Positions 43,539 to 54,479 are shown, counted from the first letter of the stretch. The stretch is DNA of 64,000 bases from Bacteroidales bacterium (GCA_024398105.1 JAKSJP010000002.1:83681-147680), one strand, 5' to 3'. Notes: a model not told the origin generated them from the letters alone. Translations and numbers: made by a program.

Positions 43539-44576
43539 TTATTCTGATTCCGGCTCCTGTCGCGACAGTCCGATGAACACGGCAGAGAGCATTGTGAATA
43601 CGTATGCCTGAAGGAACGCCACGAGGAACTCGAGGACGTCCATGAACACTCCGAAGAGCACTGCGATGACGGTCATTCCGGCGTTCATCGCAAAGCCGAG
43701 CCTTGCCGTCAGGAAGATCACGGCGACCACGCCGAGTATCATCACGTGTCCCGCGAGGATATTGGCGAAAAGCCTGATCATCAGCGAGAACGGCTTGGTG
43801 AACATACCGATGATCTCGATCAGCGGCATGAGAGGGAAAGCCTTGAGGAACATAGGGACCTCAGGCCAGAATATATCCTTGTAATAATGCTTGTTTCCGA
43901 AGAGGTTGACCGCAAGAAAAGTGAAGATGGCGAGACAGAGCGTCACGGCGATGTTGCCCGTCACGTTCGCTCCGCCCGGGAAGAACGGGATGATTCCCAT
44001 CAGGTTGTTGATGAAGATGAAGAAGAATGCCGTCAGCAGGTATGGCGAATAACGCCTGTAGTCCTTTCCTATGCATTCCTTGATGATATCATCCTGGACC
44101 ATGGTTATTATCATCTCGATGACCCCGGCGAATCCGGTCGGAACCTCCTCGCGGGCGTCATGCCTCCTATACCACCTTGCGACGGTGAGTATCACGATCA
44201 GCAGGACCATGCTGTTGACCATCAGTCCAAGGACGTTCTTGGTGATCGAGATGTCAAGAGGCTTCACAGAAGAGCCATCCTGCTGTCTCTCAACTATCTT
44301 TCCCGCATGCTTCTCTCCGTCAGGAGCAATGTAGAAGCCATCGTGCTCGCCTTCCTCGAGCTTCTCAGAAGAGAACACGTGCCATCCGGAAGTCTTGCTG
44401 TGGACGATGACAGGAAGAGGGATGGTCACATGGTGTCCGTTGACTGTCGTGATGTGCCATTCATACGAATCTCCTACATGACCGAAGAGATATTCGTTCA
44501 TGTCAAGATCCTCCGCCCTTGCCGAAAGCGGCAGGAGCATAAGGAATGACAGCAATATGAATCTCAGTTTCCTCAT
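43539..44576 (-). CDS. atpB: ATP synthase Fo a subunit with secreted-type N-terminal extension
   Basis: This 345-residue subunit forms the ion half-channels beside the c ring. The essential Arg is Arg268 in PFSLMIRLFANILAGH. Residues 1-20 look like a cleavable signal peptide (LLPLSARAED) and about 21-110 form a periplasmic beta-rich extension before the first helix, as in other Bacteroidota AtpB proteins. No atpI gene is present: the start overlaps the atpC stop by 4 bp (ATGA), so these two are coupled. Confidence 0.96.
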   Translation of the reverse strand: MRKLRFILLSFLMLLPLSARAEDLDMNEYLFGHVGDSYEWHITTVNGHHVTIPLPVIVHSKTSGWHVFSSEKLEEGEHDGFYIAPDGEKHAGKIVERQQDGSSVKPLDISITKNVLGLMVNSMVLLIVILTVARWYRRHDAREEVPTGFAGVIEMIITMVQDDIIKECIGKDYRRYSPYLLTAFFFIFINNLMGIIPFFPGGANVTGNIAVTLCLAIFTFLAVNLFGNKHYYKDIFWPEVPMFLKAFPLMPLIEIIGMFTKPFSLMIRLFANILAGHVMILGVVAVIFLTARLGFAMNAGMTVIAVLFGVFMDVLEFLVAFLQAYVFTMLSAVFIGLSRQEPESE

Positions 44577-44818
44577 ATCTCGACGCAGACCGAAACCACA
44601 TTGTCCAGCACCTCGACGAAACCGCTTCTGATCGCGATCTCGCTCGCCTTGCCTTCGGACACGTACCTGACGTTGCCATTGGTGAGCGACGACAGCAAGG
44701 CAGCATGGTCCTTGAGTACCTGGAACGAGCCCATGGTACCCGGAAGGGTGACGTTGTCAACCATCTCGTCGACCAGGACGGACTCGGGTGTGATTATGTT
44801 CAGCCTGATATCTTTCAT
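44573..44818 (-). CDS. atpC: ATP synthase F1 epsilon subunit, short form
   Basis: This 81-residue form contains only the N-terminal beta-sandwich (ITPESVLVDEMVDNVTLPGT, MGSFQVLKDHAALLSSLTNG). The C-terminal two-helix inhibitory arm of longer epsilon subunits is missing, as is usual in Bacteroidota. The ATG at 44818 is preferred to a TTG at 44833. Absence of the arm suggests that epsilon-type inhibition of ATP hydrolysis is not used. Confidence 0.93.
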   Translation of the reverse strand: MKDIRLNIITPESVLVDEMVDNVTLPGTMGSFQVLKDHAALLSSLTNGNVRYVSEGKASEIAIRSGFVEVLDNVVSVCVEI

Positions 44819-44833
44819 TATTGATTCTGACAA

Positions 44834-46363
<1,530 letters not shown>

Positions 46364-46392
46364 TCAATTTCTATTAAAGGCTTTCACCGGTT

Positions 46393-46400
46393 CAAATTTA
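46393..46400 (-). promoter_or_regulatory. -7 box of the ATP synthase operon
   Basis: TAAATTTG on the minus strand, an exact TAnnTTTG match, 35 bp before the atpD ATG. A run of TTTG-like units lies upstream (46404-46419 region). Confidence 0.6.
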
Positions 46401-46517
46401 GCAAAGCCAAACAAACAAATATACCTTTTTTTAATCAATATAGTTCATTATTTCCTCAAAAGTCAATACATGTAGGACATTCCGACAATCCTTGCTCGTA
46501 AATTGCCGATTATTTCG

Positions 46518-46524
46518 TATCTTG
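46518..46524 (+). promoter_or_regulatory. possible -7-like box for the GH51 gene
   Basis: TATCTTG on the plus strand, one T short of TAnnTTTG and 46 bp before the ATG at 46571. It is the best candidate in the region 46358-46570, which otherwise holds only the divergent promoters. Confidence 0.35.
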
Positions 46525-46570
46525 CGTAACTTTCCGACAAATCGGACTATTAACAACTAATACCATATCA

Positions 46571-48604
46571 ATGAAAAAGATTCTACTTTCAGCAGCAGCA
46601 ATCATGGCTGCGACCTGTGCATTCGCACAGAAGCCTCTCACACCTCCTGCAGGTGGAAAGCAGATCAGCGACGAGCTCATCGGTATCTTCTTCGAGGATA
46701 TCAGCATGTCAGCCGACGGTGGTCTCAACGCAGAGCTCGTGCAGAACGGCTCATTCGAGTACAACCCTAACGAAAGGAACGGATGGGGTCCTGCTACAGA
46801 GTGGACCATCCAGCGTCCAGGCCACTCACTCGGTTTCGTGGAGATCAGGATGGACAAGCCTATCCACGAGAACAACCCTACATACCTCCGCCTCAACGTA
46901 GAGCGCGTAGGCCATTACTATGACTACAACGGATGGACAGGATTCGGTCTTCTCAACAACGGTTGGGACGGTATGACCGTAAAGGCCGGCGAAAAGTACG
47001 ATTTCTCTCTCTTCGCACGTAATGTAGGTGACAACAAGGGCAAGAAGGTACGTATCGTCCTCACAGCCCCTGTAACAGTAAGGAACACAGCCGTGACCGG
47101 CCAGCAGGGCGAGGAAGGCGTACGCCGCATGGGTCCAAGGATGCCAGAGGTCATCGCAGAGTCAGAGATCACCATCAACGAGGAGCAGTGGAGCAAGTAC
47201 GAGACAGTCCTCACTCCTAGCAAGGACTGCCCAAATGCAAGTCTCCAGATCCTTGTCCTCAACACAGGTTCAGTAGACTTCGACATGATCTCACTCGTTC
47301 CTCAGGACACATATATGGGACATGGTATCCGCAAGGACCTCGCTCAGGCCCTCGCAGACCTCAAGCCTAAGTTCATGCGCTTCGTCGGCGGTTGCGTCGT
47401 ACACGGTGGCGGTGACGGTTTCTGGGACACATACCGCTGGAAGACCACTGTAGGTCCAAAGGAGACACGCCGCGGCATCAAGAACACATGGGGATACCAT
47501 CAGTCAATGAACATCGGTTACTACGAGTACTTCCAGCTCTGCGAAGACCTCGGCATGCAGCCGCTCCCAATCCTCCCTTGCGGTGTGAACTGCCAGGGCG
47601 CCAACGGTGGCTGGAGCATGAGGGACCAGGCTCAGGACTGGGTTCCTATGGAAGAGATGGACGAGTGGGTTGACGAGGCCCTCGACCTCATCGAGTGGGC
47701 AAACGGCGACGTTACCACCAAGTGGGGCAAGGTACGTGCTGAGGCAGGTCACCCAGAGCCATTCAACCTCAAGTACCTCGGAATCGGTAACGAGGAGAGA
47801 ATCTCTCCAGAGTTCGAGGAGCGCTTCGAATACATGTACAACAAGATCACAGCAGCTCACCCTGAGATTGTGATCGTCGGTACAGATGGCCCTGGTTCAC
47901 ATCCTGGCGGACGTGACTACGAGGCTGGATGGAAGCTCGCTGACAAGCTCCAGATCCCTATCCTGGACGAGCACTACTACGAGCCACGCAAGTTCTTCGA
48001 GGAGCAGCGCCAGTATGACAACTATGACCGCAACCGCACCACCAAGGTATACCTCGGCGAGTACGCTGCAAAGGACAAGAAGATGGCTGATGCTCTCGCA
48101 GAGGCTCTCTACCTCCTCCACGTCGAGCGCAACGCTGATGTAGTCGTAATGACTTCATACGCACCTCTCTTCGCACGCAAGGGTACCAACAACTGGAACC
48201 CAGACCTCATCTACTTCGACAACGAGCGTCCTTACCTCACCTGCAGCTACTATGTACAGCAGATGTTCGGCCACTCAGCAGGTCAGTACTACTACGGTGA
48301 CTGCGTGACAATCGAGGACAAGACCAACCTCCAGGAGCAGTCAGTAGTCCTCAACGTCAAGGACCGCGAGCTCTACGTGAAGTTCTGCAACGCCAGCGAC
48401 CAGACCAAGAAGATCAACATCGACCTCTCTCGCTTCAAGGGCATCAAGGAAGCTGTCGTAACAACCCTCCACGGCCAGCCAGACCAGGAGAACAACTTCG
48501 AACAGCAGCCTATCGCTCCAGTCAAGGAAACCGTCAAGATGTCTGCAAAGACCTCTGTCGACCTCGCACCTTACACATTCCAGATGTACACAATCAAGCT
48601 CTAA
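46571..48604 (+). CDS. GH51 alpha-L-arabinofuranosidase, secreted
   Basis: This 677-residue enzyme cleaves terminal alpha-L-arabinofuranose from arabinan or arabinoxylan. It has a signal peptide ending CAFAQ (about 20), a CBM4_9-like beta-sandwich inside the N-terminal part (about 60-240), and a TIM barrel with the acid/base Glu408 (LGIGNEER) and the nucleophile Glu467 (LDEHYY). The C-terminal beta domain ends YTFQMYTIKL. It is a single gene with strong terminators after it; its nearest relative in the window is the second half of the fusion at 49571-52612. Confidence 0.94.
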   Translation: MKKILLSAAAIMAATCAFAQKPLTPPAGGKQISDELIGIFFEDISMSADGGLNAELVQNGSFEYNPNERNGWGPATEWTIQRPGHSLGFVEIRMDKPIHENNPTYLRLNVERVGHYYDYNGWTGFGLLNNGWDGMTVKAGEKYDFSLFARNVGDNKGKKVRIVLTAPVTVRNTAVTGQQGEEGVRRMGPRMPEVIAESEITINEEQWSKYETVLTPSKDCPNASLQILVLNTGSVDFDMISLVPQDTYMGHGIRKDLAQALADLKPKFMRFVGGCVVHGGGDGFWDTYRWKTTVGPKETRRGIKNTWGYHQSMNIGYYEYFQLCEDLGMQPLPILPCGVNCQGANGGWSMRDQAQDWVPMEEMDEWVDEALDLIEWANGDVTTKWGKVRAEAGHPEPFNLKYLGIGNEERISPEFEERFEYMYNKITAAHPEIVIVGTDGPGSHPGGRDYEAGWKLADKLQIPILDEHYYEPRKFFEEQRQYDNYDRNRTTKVYLGEYAAKDKKMADALAEALYLLHVERNADVVVMTSYAPLFARKGTNNWNPDLIYFDNERPYLTCSYYVQQMFGHSAGQYYYGDCVTIEDKTNLQEQSVVLNVKDRELYVKFCNASDQTKKINIDLSRFKGIKEAVVTTLHGQPDQENNFEQQPIAPVKETVKMSAKTSVDLAPYTFQMYTIKL

Positions 48605-48628
48605 AGCTCTGATACATAACTCATTAAG

Positions 48629-48665
48629 CAAAACCCTGTAGGTCAGTTTCACCTACAGGGTTTTG
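48629..48665. terminator. strong hairpin after the GH51 gene
   Basis: Perfect 15-bp stem CAAAACCCTGTAGGT / ACCTACAGGGTTTTG with loop CAGTTTC, starting 25 bp after the stop. The core CCTGTAGGT is the same as in the terminator at 7081-7119. Confidence 0.85.
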
Positions 48666-48693
48666 TTTATCTCGCTGTCAGCCAGCTACTTAA

Positions 48694-48732
48694 GCATTTC
48701 CCTATAGGTGAATCCGCACTACAGGGAAATGC
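48694..48732. terminator. second hairpin, after the thioesterase gene
   Basis: A 10-bp perfect stem GCATTTCCCT / AGGGAAATGC around a loop that again contains CTATAGGT and CTACAG remnants. It ends 8 bp from the stop of the thioesterase gene on the minus strand and may serve that gene. Confidence 0.65.
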
Positions 48733-48739
48733 GTAAGTA

Positions 48740-49558
48740 TCAGCGGATCAGATGCTTGCCGAAGTCTGGACGAGGGGTCGTGCGCTGACGGGCGGTGATG
48801 TGGAGGCGGCAGACCTCGTCGCCGGCGGAGTTGGTCTCGGACACGAGGAAGGCGGCGGTGCCGGGCTCGGACGCCTGGTCCGGTACCATGATCCTGGCGG
48901 TGAGGGTGTCACCGATATAGGTCTGGCGGAGGAAACGGACGGCGATGTCCTCGACATCCCAGTCTGCATCCAGATCGACAGGGATCGACTGGAGCGCGAA
49001 ATTGATGTAGCTGCGGTTGCCGACATGACGGTTGAAGTCCATGTCGCTGAAAGTCATGAGCTTGCTGATTTCCTTGACCATGGTACCGTACTTCGGGAGC
49101 AGTACCTTCTTGTGCAACGTCGCAGGTGTGCCGTCGACCGGGGAGAGGTCGAAGGTGCATATCGAGTCGATAGGGGTCGGCCTTCCCGTCTCGGCATTGA
49201 CCGGCGACCAGGTTCCGCTGCCTTTGGCGAACACGGCTCCGTCCCTGTCGAGGAGACGGTAGTCGAAGATCAGCTTCAACGCAGTGACCTCGGACAGGAG
49301 GACCTCGACGGTGACTTCATCGCCCCAATACGGAAAGTCCCCTGTCACCGTCATGGTATGGTCAGGGACAACCCACAGGAATCCGAGCGGGAGCACATCA
49401 TAAGCCCCGACGAACCTGTCGGAGAAGAATTTCGCCACGGCATCCTGGAAGTAGCCGAAAGCGGCGAATGTCGAGAGCCTGTAGTCCGGTTGCATGTCGT
49501 TGAGCGACACGACGAACCTGCTGACTATCGTCTCGTGCAGTCTGAAAGTCCTATACAT
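48740..49558 (-). CDS. acyl-ACP thioesterase (FatA/FatB type)
   Basis: This 272-residue cytoplasmic enzyme releases fatty acids from acyl carrier protein. Two hotdog domains are visible: the first from the N-terminus to about 130 (YFQDAVAKFFSDRF, LGFLWVVPDHTMTV), the second beginning at FSDMDFNRHVGNRSYINFAL, where the Asp-Asn-His pattern is the family's active-site block. It may supply fatty acids for lipid A, phospholipid or export. It lies 12 bp after the CE6-GH51 gene on the same strand; the functional link, if any, is not evident. Confidence 0.9.
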   Translation of the reverse strand: MYRTFRLHETIVSRFVVSLNDMQPDYRLSTFAAFGYFQDAVAKFFSDRFVGAYDVLPLGFLWVVPDHTMTVTGDFPYWGDEVTVEVLLSEVTALKLIFDYRLLDRDGAVFAKGSGTWSPVNAETGRPTPIDSICTFDLSPVDGTPATLHKKVLLPKYGTMVKEISKLMTFSDMDFNRHVGNRSYINFALQSIPVDLDADWDVEDIAVRFLRQTYIGDTLTARIMVPDQASEPGTAAFLVSETNSAGDEVCRLHITARQRTTPRPDFGKHLIR

Positions 49559-49570
49559 TAACCTATAATA

Positions 49571-52500
49571 TTACTTGACAGGTACCATCCTGATGATACC
49601 TACTGAATTCTCAGGCATGGTGAAAGTGAAGTTCTTCTTCACCTTGCCCACCTTCATGGTATGAGGCACGACAGCCTCAAGGTAGCTGATCTGCCTGCGG
49701 AATGCAGGGAAACCTCTCGGGATGCCCTGGGTGTTGCCAGGTCCTGCCTGAGGCCTTCTTGGAGCAAAGTCAGGATGGCTTGAGTAGTAGTTCACGTCCT
49801 TCTGGTTCTTGACCTCGGTATTATGTGACGAGATGAACTCGATCTCGACGTCGTAGACAGTCTTGTTTCCGGTCGCGACGGTGATGACCTTGTCCAAGGC
49901 CTCCGCATTGACGAACTTGACATAGATCTCGCCTGTCTTCGAGTCCATGGTAGGTGAAGTGTAGACCTTCTCGTCGACTGCCGCGCCGTCCATCACGTCA
50001 GACATCTCGAAGGCCTTGTCTCCAGCCTCTGAGAACAGTTTCTGGTAATAGTAGTTGGTAGACCTCCAGAGGCCGCGGTTGTCGAACCAGATAAGGTTAG
50101 AAGTCCACTTGTTGTAGCCCTTCTTGCAGAAGAGAGGTGCATACGCCGCCATGACTACCATATCCGAGTTCCTCTCGAGGCCTGTCCAGTAGGCAGCCTC
50201 CGCGAGGGTCGAAGAATAAGCGTTGTTGGTACGGTTGTTGGCGAACTCTCCCACGAACACGCGTGTAGGCCTGCTCCTGTCGTAGGTATTGTTCTCTCCG
50301 CCACGTACCTTTGCGACATTGTAGCGGTCGCGGTTAGAGTAGAACCAGTCGTCACCCTTATAATAATGCTCGTCGACGATAGTGTCAGGGTACTTCGCAT
50401 CGATCTGGGCATAGTTGTCATTGAATTCACGACCTGCGTCAGATGCACCTGCAGAAGATACGATCACGATCTCAGGATACTTCTCCTTGATCGCCTTGTA
50501 CATGATATCGAAACGCTCCCAGAACTCTGCACCTCTGTTCTCGTTACCGATTCCGAGGTACTTGAGGTTGAAAGGTTCAGGATGGCCCATCTGAGCCCTG
50601 ACTGCGCCCCATTCGGTATCGACGCCACCGTTGCAGAACTCGATCAGGTCGAGAGCGTCCTTGACGTAGATATCATGGAAGTACTGTCTCTCCTGGGCTG
50701 TTCCCAGCGGAGCGATGTACTTATGTCCCGCGAACTGGCAGGTCACACCGTTGTTGAGGACAGGGAGCGGAGTCGCACCGAGAGCTTCCGCCATGAGGAA
50801 ATACTCATAGAATCCGATGTACTGTGAGGTCCAGTAGCCCCAGTGGTTCCTGAAGCCGAGCCTGTTCTCCTTAGGACCGATGGAATTCTTCCAGAAGACC
50901 TGGCCGAAATAGGTGCTTCCCTCAGAAGCACATCCACCAGGGAATCTCATGAACTTAGGGTGGAGGTCAGCGAGAGCCTGCATCATATCCTTTCTGAAAG
51001 GACCGATCTTACCGTCCATCCAGAGCTCTGAAGCCTCAGGTACGAGGGTAACGAAGTCAAGATAGAATACGCCCTTGCTGTCTGCTACGATCGAGAGACG
51101 CACATCAGCGGTCTTTGTAGCCTTGAGCGTTCCGGTATACTGTCTCCAGTCATTTGCGAGAGAGGAAATCGTGACCACGTTCGAGAGGACATTCCCGTCT
51201 GCATCCTCGAGGAAGACCTTCACTGAGCCCTTGTATGACTCGCCCTGGAGATAGAGTCCAAGGTCGTAGCTTACACCTTCCTTGGCTGCGATCGAAGGCA
51301 CCTGGGTATTGTTGGAATAGAATGCATCCCTGCTTCTGACAGACTCAGAGATACCATAGCCATTGGCGGCGATACCGTAGCCCTCGCCTGCCTCGCTGAT
51401 GTCGAAGCGTACGCAGAACTGCCTGTAACGGAGTTCATCGTCATATTCATCTGAAGGATTCCAGTTGTAATATCTCTTGAGATCCTTCACGAGAGGCTTG
51501 TCAGAAACAAGCCTTGCGGTTCCGGCTGCACCTTCCTTGCTGAGCACCGTCCATCCGAAGAAGGTAGTGTCTGACTGCGAGAACTCCTTTGGATCAGGGG
51601 CCTCAGGGACGTCGTACGCCTGGAATGAATTGTTCTGGATAAGCTGGGCACAGAGACCTCCGTCGAGAGAGTTGTTGATGTCCTCGAAGAAGATACCGCT
51701 CAGAAGAGGACTGATGTCGATGCCCTTCCTGGCTGTATTGAGTGTAAGCTGTCTGGTCTGAGGCTTCTTGAAGCCCTGGAGCTGAAGCATCTTCTCAGCA
51801 TACCTATATCCGAGAAGGCGCATTCCCTCTGTGCTGAAATGGAACTGGTCACCTGTAGACTCGCAGCCGAGTGCAGAGATGATATACGAGTTAGGAAGAG
51901 TCTCAGGAAGGTGAGGGAGGATCTCCTGGTTGAAAGCAGAGCATACTCCGTCCACCTCGGCATACTTGAGCTCACCGGCAAGGAGAGGAACATCCTTAGG
52001 ATTGAGACCAAGGTCCTTGCAGAGATCATGGTAGATCTTAGCGACCTTCTTCGGCCAGTCAGGATCGGTAGAGTTGGACTCGCCCTGGTGGAGGAGCATA
52101 CCCTTGATGACACCGTCCTTCTGGGCGATCTTCGCCATCTCGACAAGCCTCTGGTAAGGAGAACCGCCGTACTGCTTGACGATATCCTTCATCCAGTCTC
52201 TCTCGGAGTCGATGTATTCCTTATAGTCAGTCTTGTCCCAGAGTTCGATCTTAGCTCCTGCTACGGACACGTTGATGACTCCGACCTTGTAGTCAGCAGG
52301 CATCTCCTCTACCATCTTGCGGCCGAAGAAATCGACAGGTCCGAGATTGTTGCCCTCACGGCAGATAGGAGGTGTGGCATTGTACCAGTTTCCCATCTTC
52401 CTGTCGAACTTCGGCATGTCTACAGCCGCGACGAACTGGAAGCGAGGGTTGTCATAGTCCTTGTCCTGCTCTGCAGGAACTGCACCTGCCTCCATGTTCG

Positions 52501-52612
52501 ACTGTCCGAAACAGAGGTAGATATAGAATTTTGGATCAGGTTTCGAAGCTGCCGACACGACGGCCTGGAATGACAGGACCATGGCAGCAATCAGCAAAAG
52601 TGTTCTACGCAT
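49571..52612 (-). CDS. two-enzyme fusion: CE6-type acetyl esterase and GH51 arabinofuranosidase
   Basis: This 1013-residue secreted protein starts with a signal peptide (about 1-21). Residues 25-280 are an SGNH esterase of the CE6/sialate-acetylesterase type: the nucleophile Ser38 in GQSNM, the oxyanion block LLHQGESN near 174 and the Asp255/His258 pair in GDQFHFS. Residues about 290-1013 are a GH51 enzyme with an internal CBM4_9-like part, acid/base Glu691 (LGIGNEN) and nucleophile Glu748 (VDEHYY). One protein could thus remove acetyl groups and arabinose side chains from the same xylan. It follows the repeat-lipoprotein gene by 47 bp that consist mostly of an 11-bp tandem repeat. Confidence 0.92.
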   Translation of the reverse strand: MRRTLLLIAAMVLSFQAVVSAASKPDPKFYIYLCFGQSNMEAGAVPAEQDKDYDNPRFQFVAAVDMPKFDRKMGNWYNATPPICREGNNLGPVDFFGRKMVEEMPADYKVGVINVSVAGAKIELWDKTDYKEYIDSERDWMKDIVKQYGGSPYQRLVEMAKIAQKDGVIKGMLLHQGESNSTDPDWPKKVAKIYHDLCKDLGLNPKDVPLLAGELKYAEVDGVCSAFNQEILPHLPETLPNSYIISALGCESTGDQFHFSTEGMRLLGYRYAEKMLQLQGFKKPQTRQLTLNTARKGIDISPLLSGIFFEDINNSLDGGLCAQLIQNNSFQAYDVPEAPDPKEFSQSDTTFFGWTVLSKEGAAGTARLVSDKPLVKDLKRYYNWNPSDEYDDELRYRQFCVRFDISEAGEGYGIAANGYGISESVRSRDAFYSNNTQVPSIAAKEGVSYDLGLYLQGESYKGSVKVFLEDADGNVLSNVVTISSLANDWRQYTGTLKATKTADVRLSIVADSKGVFYLDFVTLVPEASELWMDGKIGPFRKDMMQALADLHPKFMRFPGGCASEGSTYFGQVFWKNSIGPKENRLGFRNHWGYWTSQYIGFYEYFLMAEALGATPLPVLNNGVTCQFAGHKYIAPLGTAQERQYFHDIYVKDALDLIEFCNGGVDTEWGAVRAQMGHPEPFNLKYLGIGNENRGAEFWERFDIMYKAIKEKYPEIVIVSSAGASDAGREFNDNYAQIDAKYPDTIVDEHYYKGDDWFYSNRDRYNVAKVRGGENNTYDRSRPTRVFVGEFANNRTNNAYSSTLAEAAYWTGLERNSDMVVMAAYAPLFCKKGYNKWTSNLIWFDNRGLWRSTNYYYQKLFSEAGDKAFEMSDVMDGAAVDEKVYTSPTMDSKTGEIYVKFVNAEALDKVITVATGNKTVYDVEIEFISSHNTEVKNQKDVNYYSSHPDFAPRRPQAGPGNTQGIPRGFPAFRRQISYLEAVVPHTMKVGKVKKNFTFTMPENSVGIIRMVPVK

Positions 52613-52626
52613 GTGAGTTGTTTTTT

Positions 52627-52659
52627 CTGTTTATTTTCTGTTTATTTTCTGTTTATTTT
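52627..52659. repeat. three perfect 11-bp tandem repeats in a leader
   Basis: CTGTTTATTTT is repeated at 52627, 52638 and 52649 (minus-strand unit AAAATAAACAG). The array fills most of the 47-bp gap before the CE6-GH51 ATG and ends exactly at the stop of the upstream gene. Confidence 0.9.
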
Positions 52660-54471
52660 CTATTCATGTTCAATAACTGTCCACCCTTCAGGAATTCCGG
52701 CCTGTGTGGCCGACCAGACTGCGTCTGGATTCCTCACGAAGGTTCCTTCTGACGACGTACCGTCAAGCCATTTGTCAAGACAGATCCTGATATTCTGTTG
52801 TTGGTTCTCCATAGTGAACATCGCCTCGACGTAGTCAAGTGAACTGCAGCCATAGAACATCAGCCTATAACTATCCATCTGAAGTCTAAGAGCAGGAAGA
52901 TAAGGAGACCTGCGAAGGCTCTTGCATACATAGAACATTGCTTCATAACAGCTGACTGCAAGTGACTCAGCAGGCAGCTCAGGAGCCGTTCCCAGGCTTG
53001 TACAGCCAGAGAACATAGAGCTATAGCAGCCTGGCGCCAATGTCCGGGCAGGAAGTTCCGGCGCAGATGTCATGGCACAAGAAGAGAACATGCCAGAATA
53101 ACAATAATCAGCCAACTTACGAGCGGGCAGTTCCGGTGCATTAACAAGACTTGTGCAACCACTGAACATACCACTATAACAGTGTGCGGCCATCTCTTCA
53201 GCGGGCAGTTCCGGTGCACGTACCAGACTCTTGCATCCGTAGAACATGCTACTATAGCATGACTTTGCCAGAAGTATTGCGGGAAGATCAGGAGCATTGG
53301 TAAGAGACTCGCATTCACTGTACATCATCGAATAGCATCCCTCGGCCATAGAAATTGATGGAAGATACGGAGCACTGACCAGGCTGCTGCACCCCCAGAA
53401 CATATACCTGCAGCACTCCCTCCCCAGATTCACCGCAGAAAGATCCGGCACGTAGACAAGATTCCTGCACAACGCGAACATCATCTCATAACTCCTCACC
53501 CCTAACGTCTTGGCAGTAAGTTCAGGAGCAGACACCAGACCATCGCAATACATAAACAACTGACAAAAGCCATAGTCCGATACCTTCTCCTGCTTCTGAG
53601 TCTTATCCACAAGGGACATTATGTTTCCAGAAGAATCGACACTTCCTTCAATATCGAAGTAATAATAACTTGACTCGTTCCTGCTGAACTTGTCATTCTC
53701 TTCCATCACTGTACGGAATGAAACACTTTCTCCTTCTGCAAGTTTGATGTAATTGCCTATAGAATATACCTCCCATGCTCCTCCGGACAGGCTATACTGG
53801 AAGTCCAAGGCATAAGGTGTTCCATACTCGCACAAGGCAACGGTGGAAGGAGAAGATGCCGTGAAAGTAAGAGGTTGTCCCGTCACCGTGACGACACAGA
53901 AATCAGACCCATCCCCAACCGATGCGGTAATCCTGGCTTCTCCAGAAGAAACGGCCTTGACGTTACCTTCTTCGTCGACTGTGGCGACTTTACTGTCTGA
54001 ACTCTTCCAGACTACATGCTTATCTTCTGCGTCCTTTGGGAAAACATCTGCCTTGAGAGTATATTCTTCTCCTGGATACAGGAGTACTTCATCTACATCC
54101 AGGAGGAGTACCTGGACTGTGACGGGATCTTTTCCGACTTTGACAGAACATACGGCCGTCTTACCTCCGTCATCAGTTGTCACGGTGACAGTTGCTTTTC
54201 CTTCTGAGACAGCAGTAAGTTTTCCTCCGTCGACAAGCACAACCGACGGGTCACTTGACGCCCAAGACACTTTCTTGTCTGTCGCATCTACCGGTATGAC
54301 AAAAGCCTCCAGGACGGATGTCTCGCCTACCTCCATCTCAACAGAGATATTACTGAGACGTACATCTGACACGCTGATCGGGATCTGAGGTTTCTCCCCC
54401 ACCGGTTCAGGTTTGCATGAGAAGACAAACGCCAGACAGCAAAAAAGCAGTATTGCTCTGAGTTCTTTCAT
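52660..54471 (-). CDS. Ig-like and 26-residue-repeat surface lipoprotein (paralog 3)
   Basis: This 603-residue lipoprotein has its lipidated Cys near 19 (AFVFSCKPE). Two Big_2-type Ig domains follow (about 32-112 and 115-200; SWASSDPSVVLVDGG, VWKSSDSKVATVDEEGN), then a linking beta domain, and from about 305 some nine repeats of 26 residues with the pattern SLVNAPELPARKLADYCYSG then MFSGCT. One unit is a residue short (CAMTSAPELP). A cap closes the protein: WLDGTSSEGTFVRNPDAVW then AGIPEGWTVIE. The repeats resemble BspA-type or MF-C repeats of gut Bacteroidota surface proteins. Function, perhaps adhesion or glycan binding, is unknown. Confidence 0.8.
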   Translation of the reverse strand: MKELRAILLFCCLAFVFSCKPEPVGEKPQIPISVSDVRLSNISVEMEVGETSVLEAFVIPVDATDKKVSWASSDPSVVLVDGGKLTAVSEGKATVTVTTDDGGKTAVCSVKVGKDPVTVQVLLLDVDEVLLYPGEEYTLKADVFPKDAEDKHVVWKSSDSKVATVDEEGNVKAVSSGEARITASVGDGSDFCVVTVTGQPLTFTASSPSTVALCEYGTPYALDFQYSLSGGAWEVYSIGNYIKLAEGESVSFRTVMEENDKFSRNESSYYYFDIEGSVDSSGNIMSLVDKTQKQEKVSDYGFCQLFMYCDGLVSAPELTAKTLGVRSYEMMFALCRNLVYVPDLSAVNLGRECCRYMFWGCSSLVSAPYLPSISMAEGCYSMMYSECESLTNAPDLPAILLAKSCYSSMFYGCKSLVRAPELPAEEMAAHCYSGMFSGCTSLVNAPELPARKLADYCYSGMFSSCAMTSAPELPARTLAPGCYSSMFSGCTSLGTAPELPAESLAVSCYEAMFYVCKSLRRSPYLPALRLQMDSYRLMFYGCSSLDYVEAMFTMENQQQNIRICLDKWLDGTSSEGTFVRNPDAVWSATQAGIPEGWTVIEHE

Positions 54472-54479
54472 ATTGTATG

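Noticed and set aside
43746-44549. 267-codon open frame antisense to atpB
   Set aside because: Antisense to a fully recognisable AtpB; highly charged translation without motifs.
51839-52573. 244-codon open frame antisense to the CE6 domain
   Set aside because: The opposite strand carries the intact GQSNM/GDQFHFS esterase; the antisense frame has no recognisable features.
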